A DNA stretch of 64,000 nucleotides, from the NCBI GenBank assembly GCA_009926865.1, contig RFOD01000001.1:62001-126000 (forward strand), written 5' to 3'. This DNA is from Gammaproteobacteria bacterium. Its GTDB lineage: Bacteria; Pseudomonadota; Gammaproteobacteria; Steroidobacterales; Steroidobacteraceae. The notes below the pieces were generated by a model. The model saw nothing but the letters and a program-made list of their open reading frames with translations, was not told the origin of the DNA and ran no database searches. Shown in pieces: positions 10,326-18,661 of the stretch; the first letter of the stretch is position 1; every line of letters starts with the position of its first letter. The translations under genes and the position numbers were made by a program.

Positions 10326-11323
10326 GTGACATCTCCTGTTAGCGGCTGCAACCAATCCTGCAGCGTGTCAGATTCTTTAAGGAACGCGTCATGTCCATAA
10401 TAGGACGACATTTCACGTAGCTGTACGTTAGGCAGTTTGGCGCAGAGTCGGCGCATATCATCGATCGGTACCAGCTGGTCCTCAATGACGGCTAACGCTC
10501 GAGTAGGCACCGAGATCCTGCTTGCATCGACTTGATGAAGATCGATCGACTGCGAAAGACACAGAAAGCTTGCAGCCGAATAGCGTGTCGAATAATCGGC
10601 GCCGCGCGCGAGCAGATAGTCTTCCACCGGAAAACGGGCGATACCCTGCTCAAATCGAGCCGGGCCACTAAATCGTTGGGCAAACTCTTCGGGGCTCCGA
10701 TACGTGCTCATCGCCAAAGCACGCGCCAGCTGTAACCCCTCCGCCTCTTTGCCGTGCCGTAAAGCAAACCGTACGAGATTGCGCTGCACACTCCGCCAAG
10801 CCGTGGCCATGGGATGCGTACGCTCGGCTGCACTGATCACCGCGAGCTCCGCCACCAGCTCGGGAAATCTTTGCGCAAAGGCGAGTGCTACCATGCCACC
10901 ATAGGACGCGCCGACGATCGCGCGCAACGATGAGATATTGATCGCTTTGAGAAGTCGGCCGATGAGCTCAGCTTGATCAAACGGTGAAATCGCGGGCCAG
11001 GCTTGATCCAAGGTCGGCGCACTCGACTCGCCCCAGCCACCGAGATAATCAAAGGAAAGAACCTGTAGCCGTGTGGTGTCGAGTGCGCACCCCTCGCCGA
11101 CGACGCCTTGCCACCAGCCAGGCGCTTCACCCACGTCGGAATGCGTTTGACGATGCGCGGAGATACCACCCATGGCGAGCACGGTCGGTGAGCCAGGCTG
11201 GCCGACGAGCCGCCAAGCCAGCGCGACGTCGTCAAGTTTGCCTCCATGATGCAAGGCGAGCGGGCCCAGAGGCGCCACACCATCTTTTTTCTGGAGCTTA
11301 CTTTTGGAACTCGACTCGCTCAT
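10322..11323 (-). CDS. metX: Homoserine O-acyltransferase, MetX family
   Basis: Alpha/beta-hydrolase that activates homoserine for methionine synthesis. The nucleophile serine is in GASYGGMVALAFAQ, the acid is probably the aspartate of VIEDQLVP, and the histidine lies in YYGHDAFLKE near the C-terminus. The 333-residue length is at the short end of the family. Relatives in the Xanthomonas group are reported to use succinyl-CoA, so the acyl donor (acetyl or succinyl) is left open. An in-frame TAG immediately upstream fixes the ATG at 11323 as the earliest start; no strong ribosome site is seen. It lies downstream of a SAM-I riboswitch. Confidence 0.92.
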   Translation of the reverse strand: MSESSSKSKLQKKDGVAPLGPLALHHGGKLDDVALAWRLVGQPGSPTVLAMGGISAHRQTHSDVGEAPGWWQGVVGEGCALDTTRLQVLSFDYLGGWGESSAPTLDQAWPAISPFDQAELIGRLLKAINISSLRAIVGASYGGMVALAFAQRFPELVAELAVISAAERTHPMATAWRSVQRNLVRFALRHGKEAEGLQLARALAMSTYRSPEEFAQRFSGPARFEQGIARFPVEDYLLARGADYSTRYSAASFLCLSQSIDLHQVDASRISVPTRALAVIEDQLVPIDDMRRLCAKLPNVQLREMSSYYGHDAFLKESDTLQDWLQPLTGDVT

Positions 11324-11435
11324 CTACCAACGGGTGCCTCATCTATCTATCAACTCAGTCTCACCGGCACTCCGTCAGCCGGGTTACTAGAGCCACCCGG
11401 TCGTCCGCGCCCTGACCCCAAAGGGGTTACGCAGC
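11324..11435 (-). other. metX leader downstream of the SAM-I aptamer (expression platform region)
   Basis: Non-coding leader between aptamer and metX ATG. It holds ACCCC-TTT-GGGGT and CCGGGT...ACCCGG hairpins and a GTGCC...GGCAC pairing that could hide GAGG near the start. The 7-mer GATGAGG at 11337-11343 (minus-strand sense) repeats the P1 3' strand and could compete for the P1 5' strand. No gene is seen. Confidence 0.4.
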
Positions 11436-11550
11436 ACTCATCTGACGCGCACCCTGTCGGGTACGGAGGAGTTGGCACCATATCAGTGTGGTTGGCACTG
11501 ACGGTTGCCCCGGCGTCACTGGGCCTGTCCCTCAGCCGGTCTCGATGAGG
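11436..11550 (-). promoter_or_regulatory. SAM-I (S-box) riboswitch upstream of metX
   Basis: Read on the minus strand from 11550, the conserved SAM-I elements appear in order. They are P1 5' strand CTCATC, the kink-turn region CTGAGGGACAGGCCC, the core GCCGGGGCAACC, a P3 hairpin TCAGTG/CACTGA, GGTGCCAACTCC, a P4 hairpin ACCC/GGGT, and the P1 3' strand GATGAG (ending at 11436). SAM-I RNAs bind S-adenosylmethionine and usually switch methionine and sulfur genes off. The mRNA start lies beyond 11550. The 112 bases between aptamer and metX contain short hairpins but no T-tract terminator, so control may be translational. Confidence 0.92.
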
Positions 11551-11597
11551 CGGCGGAGTTTACGGAAGGCGTCGCTAGATCGTCAACCCAAAGCCAA

Positions 11598-11626
11598 TTG
11601 CCGCAGCGCATGCTTTGTGCTATTGT
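11598..11626 (+). promoter_or_regulatory. Sigma-70 promoter of the trpR-like/his operon
   Basis: TTGCCG (11598-11603, 4/6 to the -35 consensus), a 17-base spacer, and an extended -10 TGcTATTGT (hexamer TATTGT at 11621-11626). Expected start point is about 11633, giving a leader of about 65 bases before the trpR-like ATG at 11700. This leader has no Leu- or His-rich peptide of the attenuator type. Confidence 0.6.
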
Positions 11627-11642
11627 ACTAACGCATTAACAC
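11625..11642 (+). promoter_or_regulatory. Candidate operator (palindrome over the his promoter)
   Basis: The 18-mer GTACTAACGCATTAACAC is an imperfect palindrome: 12 of 18 positions agree with its reverse complement, centred on GC with TAA.GC.TTA at the core. It overlaps the end of the -10 element and the predicted start point, where a repressor would block RNA polymerase. The nearest regulator gene is the TrpR-family gene 58 bases downstream, so autoregulation and his control is the natural hypothesis. No binding data can be read from sequence. Confidence 0.45.
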
Positions 11643-11699
11643 ACTATCTCAAATCGCCATGGACATCAGAGCGATGTACTGACACTTCGGTTACCTGCC

Positions 11700-12032
11700 A
11701 TGAAAACAAGTAGCAAACCCTCGGCACTCGAGCAGCAAGCCCGGTGCGAAGCTCTTTACGAAGCGATCGCGAGCCTGAAAAGCCCTGCAGAATGCCGCGC
11801 TTTTTTGGAAGACCTCTGCACCCCCGCAGAGCTCGAAGCGATGTGCGATCGCTGGCTGGTCGTCGGTTGGCTTCAGCGAGGAATACCCTATCGGGAAATT
11901 CATCAACACACCGGGGTTAGCGTGACGACAATTGCGCGCGTGGCCCGCTATCTGGCTGCCGGCAACGGTGGCTACTCATTGGCACTGAAACGCCAAACAC
12001 GCCGTGCGAAGAGGACTCAACTTGTTGACTAA
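11700..12032 (+). CDS. TrpR-like regulator (YerC/YecD family)
   Basis: A 110-residue protein of the TrpR/YerC-YecD helix-turn-helix family. The helix-turn-helix lies around REIHQHTGVSVTTIARVARY (residues 66-85), after a helical dimerisation half (PAECRAFLEDLCTPAELEAM). The C-terminus is basic (KRQTRRAKR). It overlaps the likely TTG start of hisG by about 10 bases, so it is the first gene of the his operon and is translationally linked to it. Proteins of this family at this position occur in Xanthomonas-type bacteria and are proposed histidine regulators; the effector is unknown from sequence. Confidence 0.85.
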   Translation: MKTSSKPSALEQQARCEALYEAIASLKSPAECRAFLEDLCTPAELEAMCDRWLVVGWLQRGIPYREIHQHTGVSVTTIARVARYLAAGNGGYSLALKRQTRRAKRTQLVD

Positions 12033-12924
12033 CCCAGATCGACTGAAGCTCGCGATTCAAAAATCGGGCCGATTAACCGACCACTCCACCGATCTTTTGC
12101 GTCGCTGCGGGCTTCAGTTCTCGCGCGGCAAAGACCAGCTCGTTGGCTTTGGCGAGAACATGCCGTTCGACCTGCTCTTCGTTCGAGACGATGATATCCC
12201 TGATCTGGTTGAAGAGGATGTGTGTGATCTCGGGATCGTCGGGCTAAACATCATCGAAGAAAAAAGGCTCGAGATGATGTCGCTCGGCAAGACACCTACG
12301 TTCTCGGTCTTGCGTTCTTTAGACTTTGGTCGCTGTCGCCTGAGTATCGCCGTGCCAGAGGGTTTTCAATATGAAGGTCTTCGATCGCTTCATGGTCAGC
12401 GAATCGCAACCACCTACCCGTTTGTGCTGCAACGATTTTTGACCACCCACGCGATCGATGCACAGATCGTCACGCTCTCGGGCGCGGTGGAGATCGCGCC
12501 ACGGCTGGGTCGTGCAGATGTGATTTGCGACTTGGTATCGACGGGCTCGACGCTGCTCGCAAATCGTCTACGGGAAGTCGAGACCGTACTCGAGAGTCAC
12601 GCCGTGATTGTTCAAACGCCCATCGCTCTCTCAGAGATTAAACGCAGCTGGGTCGAGCGCCTCCTGCTACGCATCGATGGCGTCCAGCAGGTGCGTGAGA
12701 GCAAGTACATTATGTTGCACGCGCCGCGTAGCGCACTTAGTCAAATCCGTACTCTCCTCCCGGGTAGCGAATCCCCCACTATCATTCCCCTAGAGGGCCA
12801 AGACGACCGCGTAGCCGTGCATGCGGTGTGCAAAGAAAATGTCTTCTGGGAAACCTTGGAATCCCTGAAAGCCGCGGGTGCGAGCGCGATGTTGGTTCTA
12901 CCGGTCGAGAAGATGTTGACATGA
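12022..12924 (+). CDS. hisG: ATP phosphoribosyltransferase (long form)
   Basis: First step of histidine synthesis: ATP + PRPP to phosphoribosyl-ATP. With 300 residues it is the long form that carries its own C-terminal regulatory domain and needs no HisZ. Visible motifs are RLKLAIQKSGRL at the N-terminus and the PRPP loop region DVICDLVSTGSTL. The start is inferred as TTG at 12022 or 12025 because GAAGAGGA lies 8-10 bases before it; a GTG at 12004 would extend into the regulator gene. The stop overlaps the hisD ATG (ATGA). Confidence 0.95.
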   Translation: MLTNPDRLKLAIQKSGRLTDHSTDLLRRCGLQFSRGKDQLVGFGENMPFDLLFVRDDDIPDLVEEDVCDLGIVGLNIIEEKRLEMMSLGKTPTFSVLRSLDFGRCRLSIAVPEGFQYEGLRSLHGQRIATTYPFVLQRFLTTHAIDAQIVTLSGAVEIAPRLGRADVICDLVSTGSTLLANRLREVETVLESHAVIVQTPIALSEIKRSWVERLLLRIDGVQQVRESKYIMLHAPRSALSQIRTLLPGSESPTIIPLEGQDDRVAVHAVCKENVFWETLESLKAAGASAMLVLPVEKMLT

Positions 12925-14291
12925 GCTCCGCTGACTCCGCGCAAGAAGATCTGGGAGAGAATTCACTCCTACCGATCATTGATTTCAACGTGCTGTCCGC
13001 TGATGCGCAGCAACGCGCGCTTGAGCGACCTCAAATGGGCGATATGGCCGACATCGCCTCGCGCGTCCGTGAGACGATTGCCGATGTTCGCACGCGGGGT
13101 GATGTCGCCCTACTGCACTATGCCGAGCACTATGACGGCGGTGCGCCGCAGGCGCTACGCGTCGACTCAAAGATCATCGATGAAGCCATGGCGGCGCTCG
13201 GTCGGGACGCCTTGGCTGCGCTGCAACGCGCCATTGGCAACGTACGGCGGTTTCACGAGGCGCAGCGTCTTGCGCCGATCACTCTCGAGACTGAGCCGGG
13301 CGTACGCTGCGAGCGATTGTTACGCCCCATTGAGCGTGTCGGTCTATACGTTCCCGCTGGCTCCGCTCCTTTACCGTCGGCGCTCATCATGTCGGCGATT
13401 CCAGCGGCGATCGCTGGATGTCCTGTCCGTATTCTTTGCACGCCGGCGCGTGGGGGCACGGTATCGCCCGTTATTTTGGCGGCAGCAAGGCTCTGCGGAA
13501 TTGACAGTATTTTCGCAATTGGCGGTGCCCAAGCGATCGCCGGTATGGCCTATGGTACCGAGACGATCCCTAAGGTAGATAAAATTTTTGGACCAGGTTC
13601 CGCATGGGTGACCGTTGCCAAGCAACAGGTCGCGCAAGATCCTGAAGGCGCTGCGATCGATCTACCGGCCGGTCCCTCAGAGGTGATGGTGATCGCCGAC
13701 GAAACCGCTCGGGCAACATTCGTCGCCGCTGACCTCTTAGCGCAGGCGGAACACGATCCGCTCTCGCAAGCGCTGCTGATTACAACGAGCCCCGCGCTCG
13801 CCGCGCAGGTTCGCGAGGCGGCGCTCCGTCAGTACCAAGGACTATCACGTCAAAGTATTTTACGCGAGTCGCTACAGCGCAGTCGTTTGCTCTGTGTCAA
13901 CGATTTATCCCAAGCGATCGACATTGCCAATCGCTACGCACCCGAACACCTTCTCTTGCAGGTTCGCGAACCACGCCAATGGCTAGATCAAGTGACCTCG
14001 GCCGGTTCGGTCTTTCTCGGCGATTGGAGCCCCGAGCCCATGGGTGATTATTGCTCCGGCACCAATCACGTGCTGCCGACCTATGGCTATGCACGCGCGT
14101 ATAGCGGCTTATCACTGCTCGATTTCTCTAAACGGATCACCGTGCAAGAACTCTCGGCAGATGGCCTACGCAATCTCGGTCCGACCGCCTCGCTACTCGC
14201 AGGTCTAGAGGGTTTGGATGCCCACGCACTCGCGGTCAATCTACGACTGGACGTCTTGCAGGGTGTGGATGCGGAGACGCTGACCTCATGA
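12921..14291 (+). CDS. hisD: Histidinol dehydrogenase
   Basis: Oxidises L-histidinol to histidine in two NAD+-dependent steps, with Zn2+. 456 residues from the ATG that overlaps the hisG stop; the first 25 or so residues (acidic, Ser-rich) go beyond the usual family start. Recognisable blocks are RVGLYVPAGSAPLPSALIMS, DKIFGPGSAWVTVAKQQV, the zinc/active-site region LAQAEHDPLSQALL and GTNHVLPTYGYARAYSGLS. The stop overlaps hisC (ATGA). Confidence 0.97.
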   Translation: MSSADSAQEDLGENSLLPIIDFNVLSADAQQRALERPQMGDMADIASRVRETIADVRTRGDVALLHYAEHYDGGAPQALRVDSKIIDEAMAALGRDALAALQRAIGNVRRFHEAQRLAPITLETEPGVRCERLLRPIERVGLYVPAGSAPLPSALIMSAIPAAIAGCPVRILCTPARGGTVSPVILAAARLCGIDSIFAIGGAQAIAGMAYGTETIPKVDKIFGPGSAWVTVAKQQVAQDPEGAAIDLPAGPSEVMVIADETARATFVAADLLAQAEHDPLSQALLITTSPALAAQVREAALRQYQGLSRQSILRESLQRSRLLCVNDLSQAIDIANRYAPEHLLLQVREPRQWLDQVTSAGSVFLGDWSPEPMGDYCSGTNHVLPTYGYARAYSGLSLLDFSKRITVQELSADGLRNLGPTASLLAGLEGLDAHALAVNLRLDVLQGVDAETLTS

Positions 14292-15358
14292 CTGACGCTA
14301 CATCAATCGTTGCGCTGGCTAGACCTGCGATCCGGCAATTGTCGGTATACGCTCATGCACAATGGGATCTGGGCCTAGAGCGACTGCACGCGAACGAATC
14401 CCCGTGGGCGCCGGTCGGCCAAGATGACGAACTCGCTCTGAATCGCTATCCAGAACCCCAGCCTCAGACTCTCTGGGAGGCGATGGCTCGGCATTACCAA
14501 GTGCTGCCCACGCAAATTGTCGTCGGTCGTGGGAGCGACGAAATCATTGATCTACTGACACGGATCTTCTGCGAAGCGGACCGCGATGCAGTGACGGTTT
14601 GCCCACCGACCTTTGGTATGTATGCCGTCGCGGCCCATATTCAAGGCGCGCGTGTCCTGAATGCGCCCTTGCGCTCCGACTGCTCACTTGACCTCGCGGC
14701 GATCGCGCAGACGATCGAGGCCGGTAGCCGACTCATCTGGCTCTGCTCGCCAAATAACCCTACCGGTAATTTTTTAGCGGAATCGGATATCGAAGCGGTA
14801 CTGACGCTCGCTGCGAATCGCGCACTGGTCGTGGTGGATGAGGCCTATGCCGAATTCTCCTCTCAGCGCTCGTGGTCGAGCCGTGTATTGACCCATCCCG
14901 GTCTCGTAGTATTGCGCACCCTCTCCAAGGCGCACGGACTTGCCGGCATTCGTCTCGGTACGTTGATTGCGCATCCAGCGATTGCCGAGCTCGTACGAAA
15001 AGTGATCCCGCCCTACGCCGTTGCGCAACCGACCTTGGAAGCGGCGCTACGTGCACTACAACCGGCGGTACTTGCGGTCACGCGAGAGCGCATAGAGATC
15101 CTGCGGCAGGAACGCGAGCGCCTGCGTAAGATGCTCGCGCAATCTCCATGGGTACAAGGAATTTACGCCAGCGACGCCAACTTTTTACTGATCGCCACTG
15201 ACACGCCAGAGATTGTGCTCGAACGCGCCAAGGCGAGCGGACTCTTACTGCGCGACTTCAGTGGACGCGACGGTCTCGGTGGAGCCGTCCGAATTTCCAT
15301 TGGCACGCCAGATCAAAACAATCGTTTGCTGCTAGCGCTTCGGGCCGTGGCGACCTGA
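14288..15358 (+). CDS. hisC: Histidinol-phosphate aminotransferase
   Basis: PLP-dependent fold-type I aminotransferase that converts imidazole-acetol phosphate to histidinol phosphate. 356 residues. LHANESPWAP near residue 35 is the family start block, CSPNNPTGN and VVDEAYAEF line the cofactor site, and the Schiff-base lysine is in RTLSKAHGLAGIRLG (about residue 215). It overlaps hisD by four bases. The coupled his context favours HisC over other class I/II aminotransferases. Confidence 0.95.
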   Translation: MTDATSIVALARPAIRQLSVYAHAQWDLGLERLHANESPWAPVGQDDELALNRYPEPQPQTLWEAMARHYQVLPTQIVVGRGSDEIIDLLTRIFCEADRDAVTVCPPTFGMYAVAAHIQGARVLNAPLRSDCSLDLAAIAQTIEAGSRLIWLCSPNNPTGNFLAESDIEAVLTLAANRALVVVDEAYAEFSSQRSWSSRVLTHPGLVVLRTLSKAHGLAGIRLGTLIAHPAIAELVRKVIPPYAVAQPTLEAALRALQPAVLAVTRERIEILRQERERLRKMLAQSPWVQGIYASDANFLLIATDTPEIVLERAKASGLLLRDFSGRDGLGGAVRISIGTPDQNNRLLLALRAVAT

Positions 15359-15402
15359 GTCGACACATACGACCTGATACGCTGTTCCACGAGGATCGAA
15401 CC

Positions 15403-16479
15403 ATGAAAGTCTTATTCATTGATCGGGACGGAACCCTGGTGGAGGAACCACCCGATGAACAAGTTGACCGTCTAGATAAAATTTGTTTTGCCGAGCACGT
15501 CATCCCTAGCCTCTTACGCTTAAAGGCAGCGGGTTACCGCTTTGTCATGGTCAGCAATCAGGATGGACTGGGAACAGAAAGCTTTCCCTTCGAAGACTTC
15601 GAGCGCTGCCAGTCCTTTATCGTGCGCAGCTTTGCCTCTCAGGGAATTGAGTTCGACCCTATTTTTATTTGCCCGCACCGACCAAGCGATAATTGTCGAT
15701 GCCGGAAGCCAAAAACCGGATTGCTTGATGAGTGGTTAAGCGCACTCGCTGTGAATCAGACCCCCTTTGACCGCACACAGAGTGCCGTGATCGGTGATCG
15801 CGAAACCGACCTGCAACTCGCCGATAACCTTGGAATACGAGGCCTAAAATTCGATTCTTCGAGCGAGCACGGTCTCACCTGGCCTGCGATCACCGCCAGC
15901 TTGCTCGCTAGGCGTGCCGAGGTGCGACGTGTGACGCGCGAAACAGCGATTACGGTCCGCTTGAATCTCGATGAGAGCGAGCCACTCACCGCCAATACCG
16001 GGATCGGCTTTTTTGATCACATGCTCGAGCAACTCGGCAAGCATGCTGGGATTTCTTTGCAGTTGGACTGTGAGGGGGACCTACAAGTTGATGAGCACCA
16101 CACCGTAGAGGACTGCGCGCTTGCTTTGGGCGAGGCGCTGCGGCAAGCCTTGGGTAGCAAACATGGGATTGCTCGCTATGGGTTTGTCCTGCCGATGGAC
16201 GAGTCACGCGCGCAGGTAGCGATCGACTTATCGGGTCGAGCTTACAGCGTTTTTGAGGGCGAATTTGGACGCGATCAGGTGGGTGCACTCCCCACGGAGC
16301 TGGTGCCGCATTTCTTTCGCTCGCTGGCGGACTCCCTCGGCGCTGCGCTTCATGTCAGTGTGACCGGCGAGAATACCCATCACATGATCGAGGCTTGTTT
16401 CAAGGCCACCGGCAGAGCGCTACGGATGGCGGTTGCCAGACAGGGTGATGACTTGCCGACCACTAAGGGACGACTCTGA
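15403..16479 (+). CDS. hisB: Bifunctional histidinol-phosphatase / imidazoleglycerol-phosphate dehydratase
   Basis: 358 residues with two domains. Residues 1 to about 165 form the HAD phosphatase, with nucleophile motif DRDGTL (residues 7-12), a zinc loop CPHRPSDNCRCRKPKTG and the acid motif GDRETDLQLA. Residues about 170-358 are the dehydratase, with FFDHMLEQLGKHAG, DEHHTVEDCALALGEAL and a second metal motif NTHHMIEACFKATGRAL. This fused form is typical of enterics and Xanthomonas-type bacteria. It starts 44 bases after hisC. Confidence 0.97.
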   Translation: MKVLFIDRDGTLVEEPPDEQVDRLDKICFAEHVIPSLLRLKAAGYRFVMVSNQDGLGTESFPFEDFERCQSFIVRSFASQGIEFDPIFICPHRPSDNCRCRKPKTGLLDEWLSALAVNQTPFDRTQSAVIGDRETDLQLADNLGIRGLKFDSSSEHGLTWPAITASLLARRAEVRRVTRETAITVRLNLDESEPLTANTGIGFFDHMLEQLGKHAGISLQLDCEGDLQVDEHHTVEDCALALGEALRQALGSKHGIARYGFVLPMDESRAQVAIDLSGRAYSVFEGEFGRDQVGALPTELVPHFFRSLADSLGAALHVSVTGENTHHMIEACFKATGRALRMAVARQGDDLPTTKGRL

Positions 16480-16512
16480 TGGACGGACGGCCACGATCAC
16501 AAGTGGGTCATC

Positions 16513-17130
16513 ATGGCTAACTCAAGCCCCGTGGTGATTGTGGACTCCGGTGGCGCTAACCTCGCCTCCTTGCAGCATGCATTACATCGGCTCGGTGCAG
16601 TAGCGATCGTCTCGAGCGACGCCAAAATCATTGAACGTGCTCCGCGCATCATCCTTCCCGGAGTGGGCGCGGCGGCGATGGCCATGGAGCGCTTGAGTCG
16701 TGCTGGACTCATCGATGTGCTGAGGTCCTGCACTCAGCCGCTACTTGGGATTTGCCTTGGCATGCAGCTGCTATTTGAACACTCAGCCGAAGGCGACACG
16801 CCGTGTCTCGGCTTGTTGCCTGGGCACGTACACGCTCTGACTGCCAGCACCGAGCGCCCTGTCCCGCATATGGGTTGGAACACCCTCGGTGACTCCGAGC
16901 ACGCCCTGGTCAAAGATTGCGCTCAGCAATGGTTTTACTTCGTACACAGCTATTATGTGCCAGGTACCTCATCCAGTTGTATCGCGACAACCCATTATGG
17001 ATTGTCCATCGCCGCAGCCGTTGCCGTAGGGAACATCATGGGCGTGCAATGTCACCCCGAGCGCTCTGCACACGCCGGGGCTCGCCTACTCAAAAATTTT
17101 CTCGATATGCCTAACCCGCAGGCGACTTAA
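16513..17130 (+). CDS. hisH: Imidazole glycerol phosphate synthase, glutamine amidotransferase subunit
   Basis: Class I glutaminase that supplies ammonia to HisF. 205 residues. The nucleophile cysteine is in GICLGMQLLFEHS (about residue 80), and the His-Glu pair is in GVQCHPERS (about residue 178); the Cys before HPE replaces the more usual Phe but is not catalytic. It lies between hisB and hisA in the his operon. Confidence 0.95.
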   Translation: MANSSPVVIVDSGGANLASLQHALHRLGAVAIVSSDAKIIERAPRIILPGVGAAAMAMERLSRAGLIDVLRSCTQPLLGICLGMQLLFEHSAEGDTPCLGLLPGHVHALTASTERPVPHMGWNTLGDSEHALVKDCAQQWFYFVHSYYVPGTSSSCIATTHYGLSIAAAVAVGNIMGVQCHPERSAHAGARLLKNFLDMPNPQAT

Positions 17131-17144
17131 AAGGATCCTCATTC

Positions 17145-17891
17145 GTGCTTCTCATCCCTTCGATCGATTTGCGTAACGGACAATGCGTTCGCTTACTACG
17201 GGGCGACTTTGCGGCCGAGACCCGCTACGACGTAGACCCTGTGATGCTATTGCAGCGATACCAATCCCTGGGTGCGCCGTGGTTACACGTCGTTGACTTG
17301 GATGGCGCTCGCGATGGCGAGCTTGGGAACTTACCGATTCTCCAGCAACTCGCCGCCTCCTCATCTTTACGCTTACAGGTCGGTGGCGGCGTACGAACCC
17401 TGGCGGCTGCACTACGCCTACGCGATGCGGGGGTGAGCCGCGTTGTCATCGGCAGCGCGGCGATTGAGCACCCCAGTGAGGTGCTGCGCTGGGTCAAAGA
17501 ACTGGGTCCAGAGGCCTGTTGTCTCGCGCTTGATGTGCGTCTGGATAGCAAGCAGATTCCTCGCGTACAGACGCGCGGCTGGACCCAAGGCACACAGGTG
17601 TCGCTATGGGATGCCCTGGCACCGTTTCGCGATGTCGGCGTCAAAGATGTGTTGTGCACCGATGTGGCACGTGACGGTGCTCTCGAAGGGCCTAGCGACA
17701 GCCTGTATCGCGAGGCCTTACATCGCTATCCCGATATCGATTGGCAGGCTTCCGGTGGCGTACGGGATGGCGCGGATCTGCAAGCGCTGCACAGTCTCGG
17801 TTTGGCGTCTGTCATCAGCGGTAAAGCCTTACTGGAGGGCCGGATTGAGGATGAGGCACTTCGATACTGGTTTCGCGGAGCGCGAGACTGA
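17145..17891 (+). CDS. hisA: 1-(5-phosphoribosyl)-5-[(phosphoribosylamino)methylideneamino]imidazole-4-carboxamide isomerase
   Basis: Amadori isomerase of the histidine pathway, a (beta/alpha)8 barrel of 248 residues. It begins at GTG with AAGGA about ten bases upstream. The N-terminal catalytic Asp is in [15 protein letters not shown]; the second catalytic Asp and phosphate-binding motifs appear in [15 protein letters not shown] and [11 protein letters not shown]. The stop codon shares one base with the hisF start (TGATG). Confidence 0.96.
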   Translation: MLLIPSIDLRNGQCVRLLRGDFAAETRYDVDPVMLLQRYQSLGAPWLHVVDLDGARDGELGNLPILQQLAASSSLRLQVGGGVRTLAAALRLRDAGVSRVVIGSAAIEHPSEVLRWVKELGPEACCLALDVRLDSKQIPRVQTRGWTQGTQVSLWDALAPFRDVGVKDVLCTDVARDGALEGPSDSLYREALHRYPDIDWQASGGVRDGADLQALHSLGLASVISGKALLEGRIEDEALRYWFRGARD

Positions 17892-18661
17892 TGCTCGCAA
17901 AGCGCATCATTCCCTGTTTAGATGTCCGCGACGGCCAGGTCGTCAAGGGTGTACGTTTTCGTGATCATCGTATCGTCGGCGATATCATTGAACTGGCGCA
18001 ACGGTATCGCGATGAGGGTGCCGATGAGCTCGTGTTCTACGACATCACGGCGAGTCCCGAGGGACGAGCGGTGGATGTTCAGTGGATTGAGCGCTGCGCA
18101 CAGGTTCTAGATATCCCTTTTTGCGTCGCGGGCGGGATCCGTACGGTTGAGGCTGCGGAGCGAATTCTCGCTGCCGGTGCCGAGAAGATTTCCGTCAACA
18201 GTCCTGCTCTGGAGAACCCCGATCTTATTGATGCGCTCGCGCGCCGCTTTGGCTCCCAGTGCGTGGTCGTGGGGATCGATAGCGAGACTCAAAATAATAG
18301 CTATCACGTCTACCGTTACACGGGTGATCCCAATCGCTCCGCTGACACCGGTCGAGCCACGCTCGATTGGGTACGCGAAGTGCAAGCGCGCGGCGCCGGC
18401 GAAATCGTACTCAACTGCATGGCGAGCGATGGCGTTCGTCACGGCTACGACATCCCGCAACTCCAACACGTTCGCGCGGAATGTCGCATTCCATTAGTGG
18501 CATCAGGGGGCGCAGGCTGCAGCGAGCACTTTGTGACGGTGTTTCGCGAATCGGCCGTCGATGCTGCCCTAGCAGCCAGCGTATTTCACAGTGGTACGCT
18601 CTCGATTCCCGCTCTCAAGCAAACACTTTCCCGCCAAGGCATTGAGGTTCGTCTGTCATGA
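17891..18661 (+). CDS. hisF: Imidazole glycerol phosphate synthase, cyclase subunit
   Basis: Forms imidazole glycerol phosphate and AICAR with ammonia from HisH. 256-residue barrel paralogous to HisA. Catalytic Asp is in [17 protein letters not shown] (about residue 11) and the second is in [14 protein letters not shown] (about residue 180); phosphate loops are [11 protein letters not shown] and VASGGAG. It overlaps hisA by one base and the hisIE start by four (ATGA). Confidence 0.97.
   Translation: MLAKRIIPCLDVRDGQVVKGVRFRDHRIVGDIIELAQRYRDEGADELVFYDITASPEGRAVDVQWIERCAQVLDIPFCVAGGIRTVEAAERILAAGAEKISVNSPALENPDLIDALARRFGSQCVVVGIDSETQNNSYHVYRYTGDPNRSADTGRATLDWVREVQARGAGEIVLNCMASDGVRHGYDIPQLQHVRAECRIPLVASGGAGCSEHFVTVFRESAVDAALAASVFHSGTLSIPALKQTLSRQGIEVRLS

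Noticed and set aside
12828-12920. An N-terminal extension of hisD by 31 residues into hisG.
   Set aside because: The added residues are a frame-shifted copy of hisG coding sequence; the ATG overlapping the hisG stop is the natural start.
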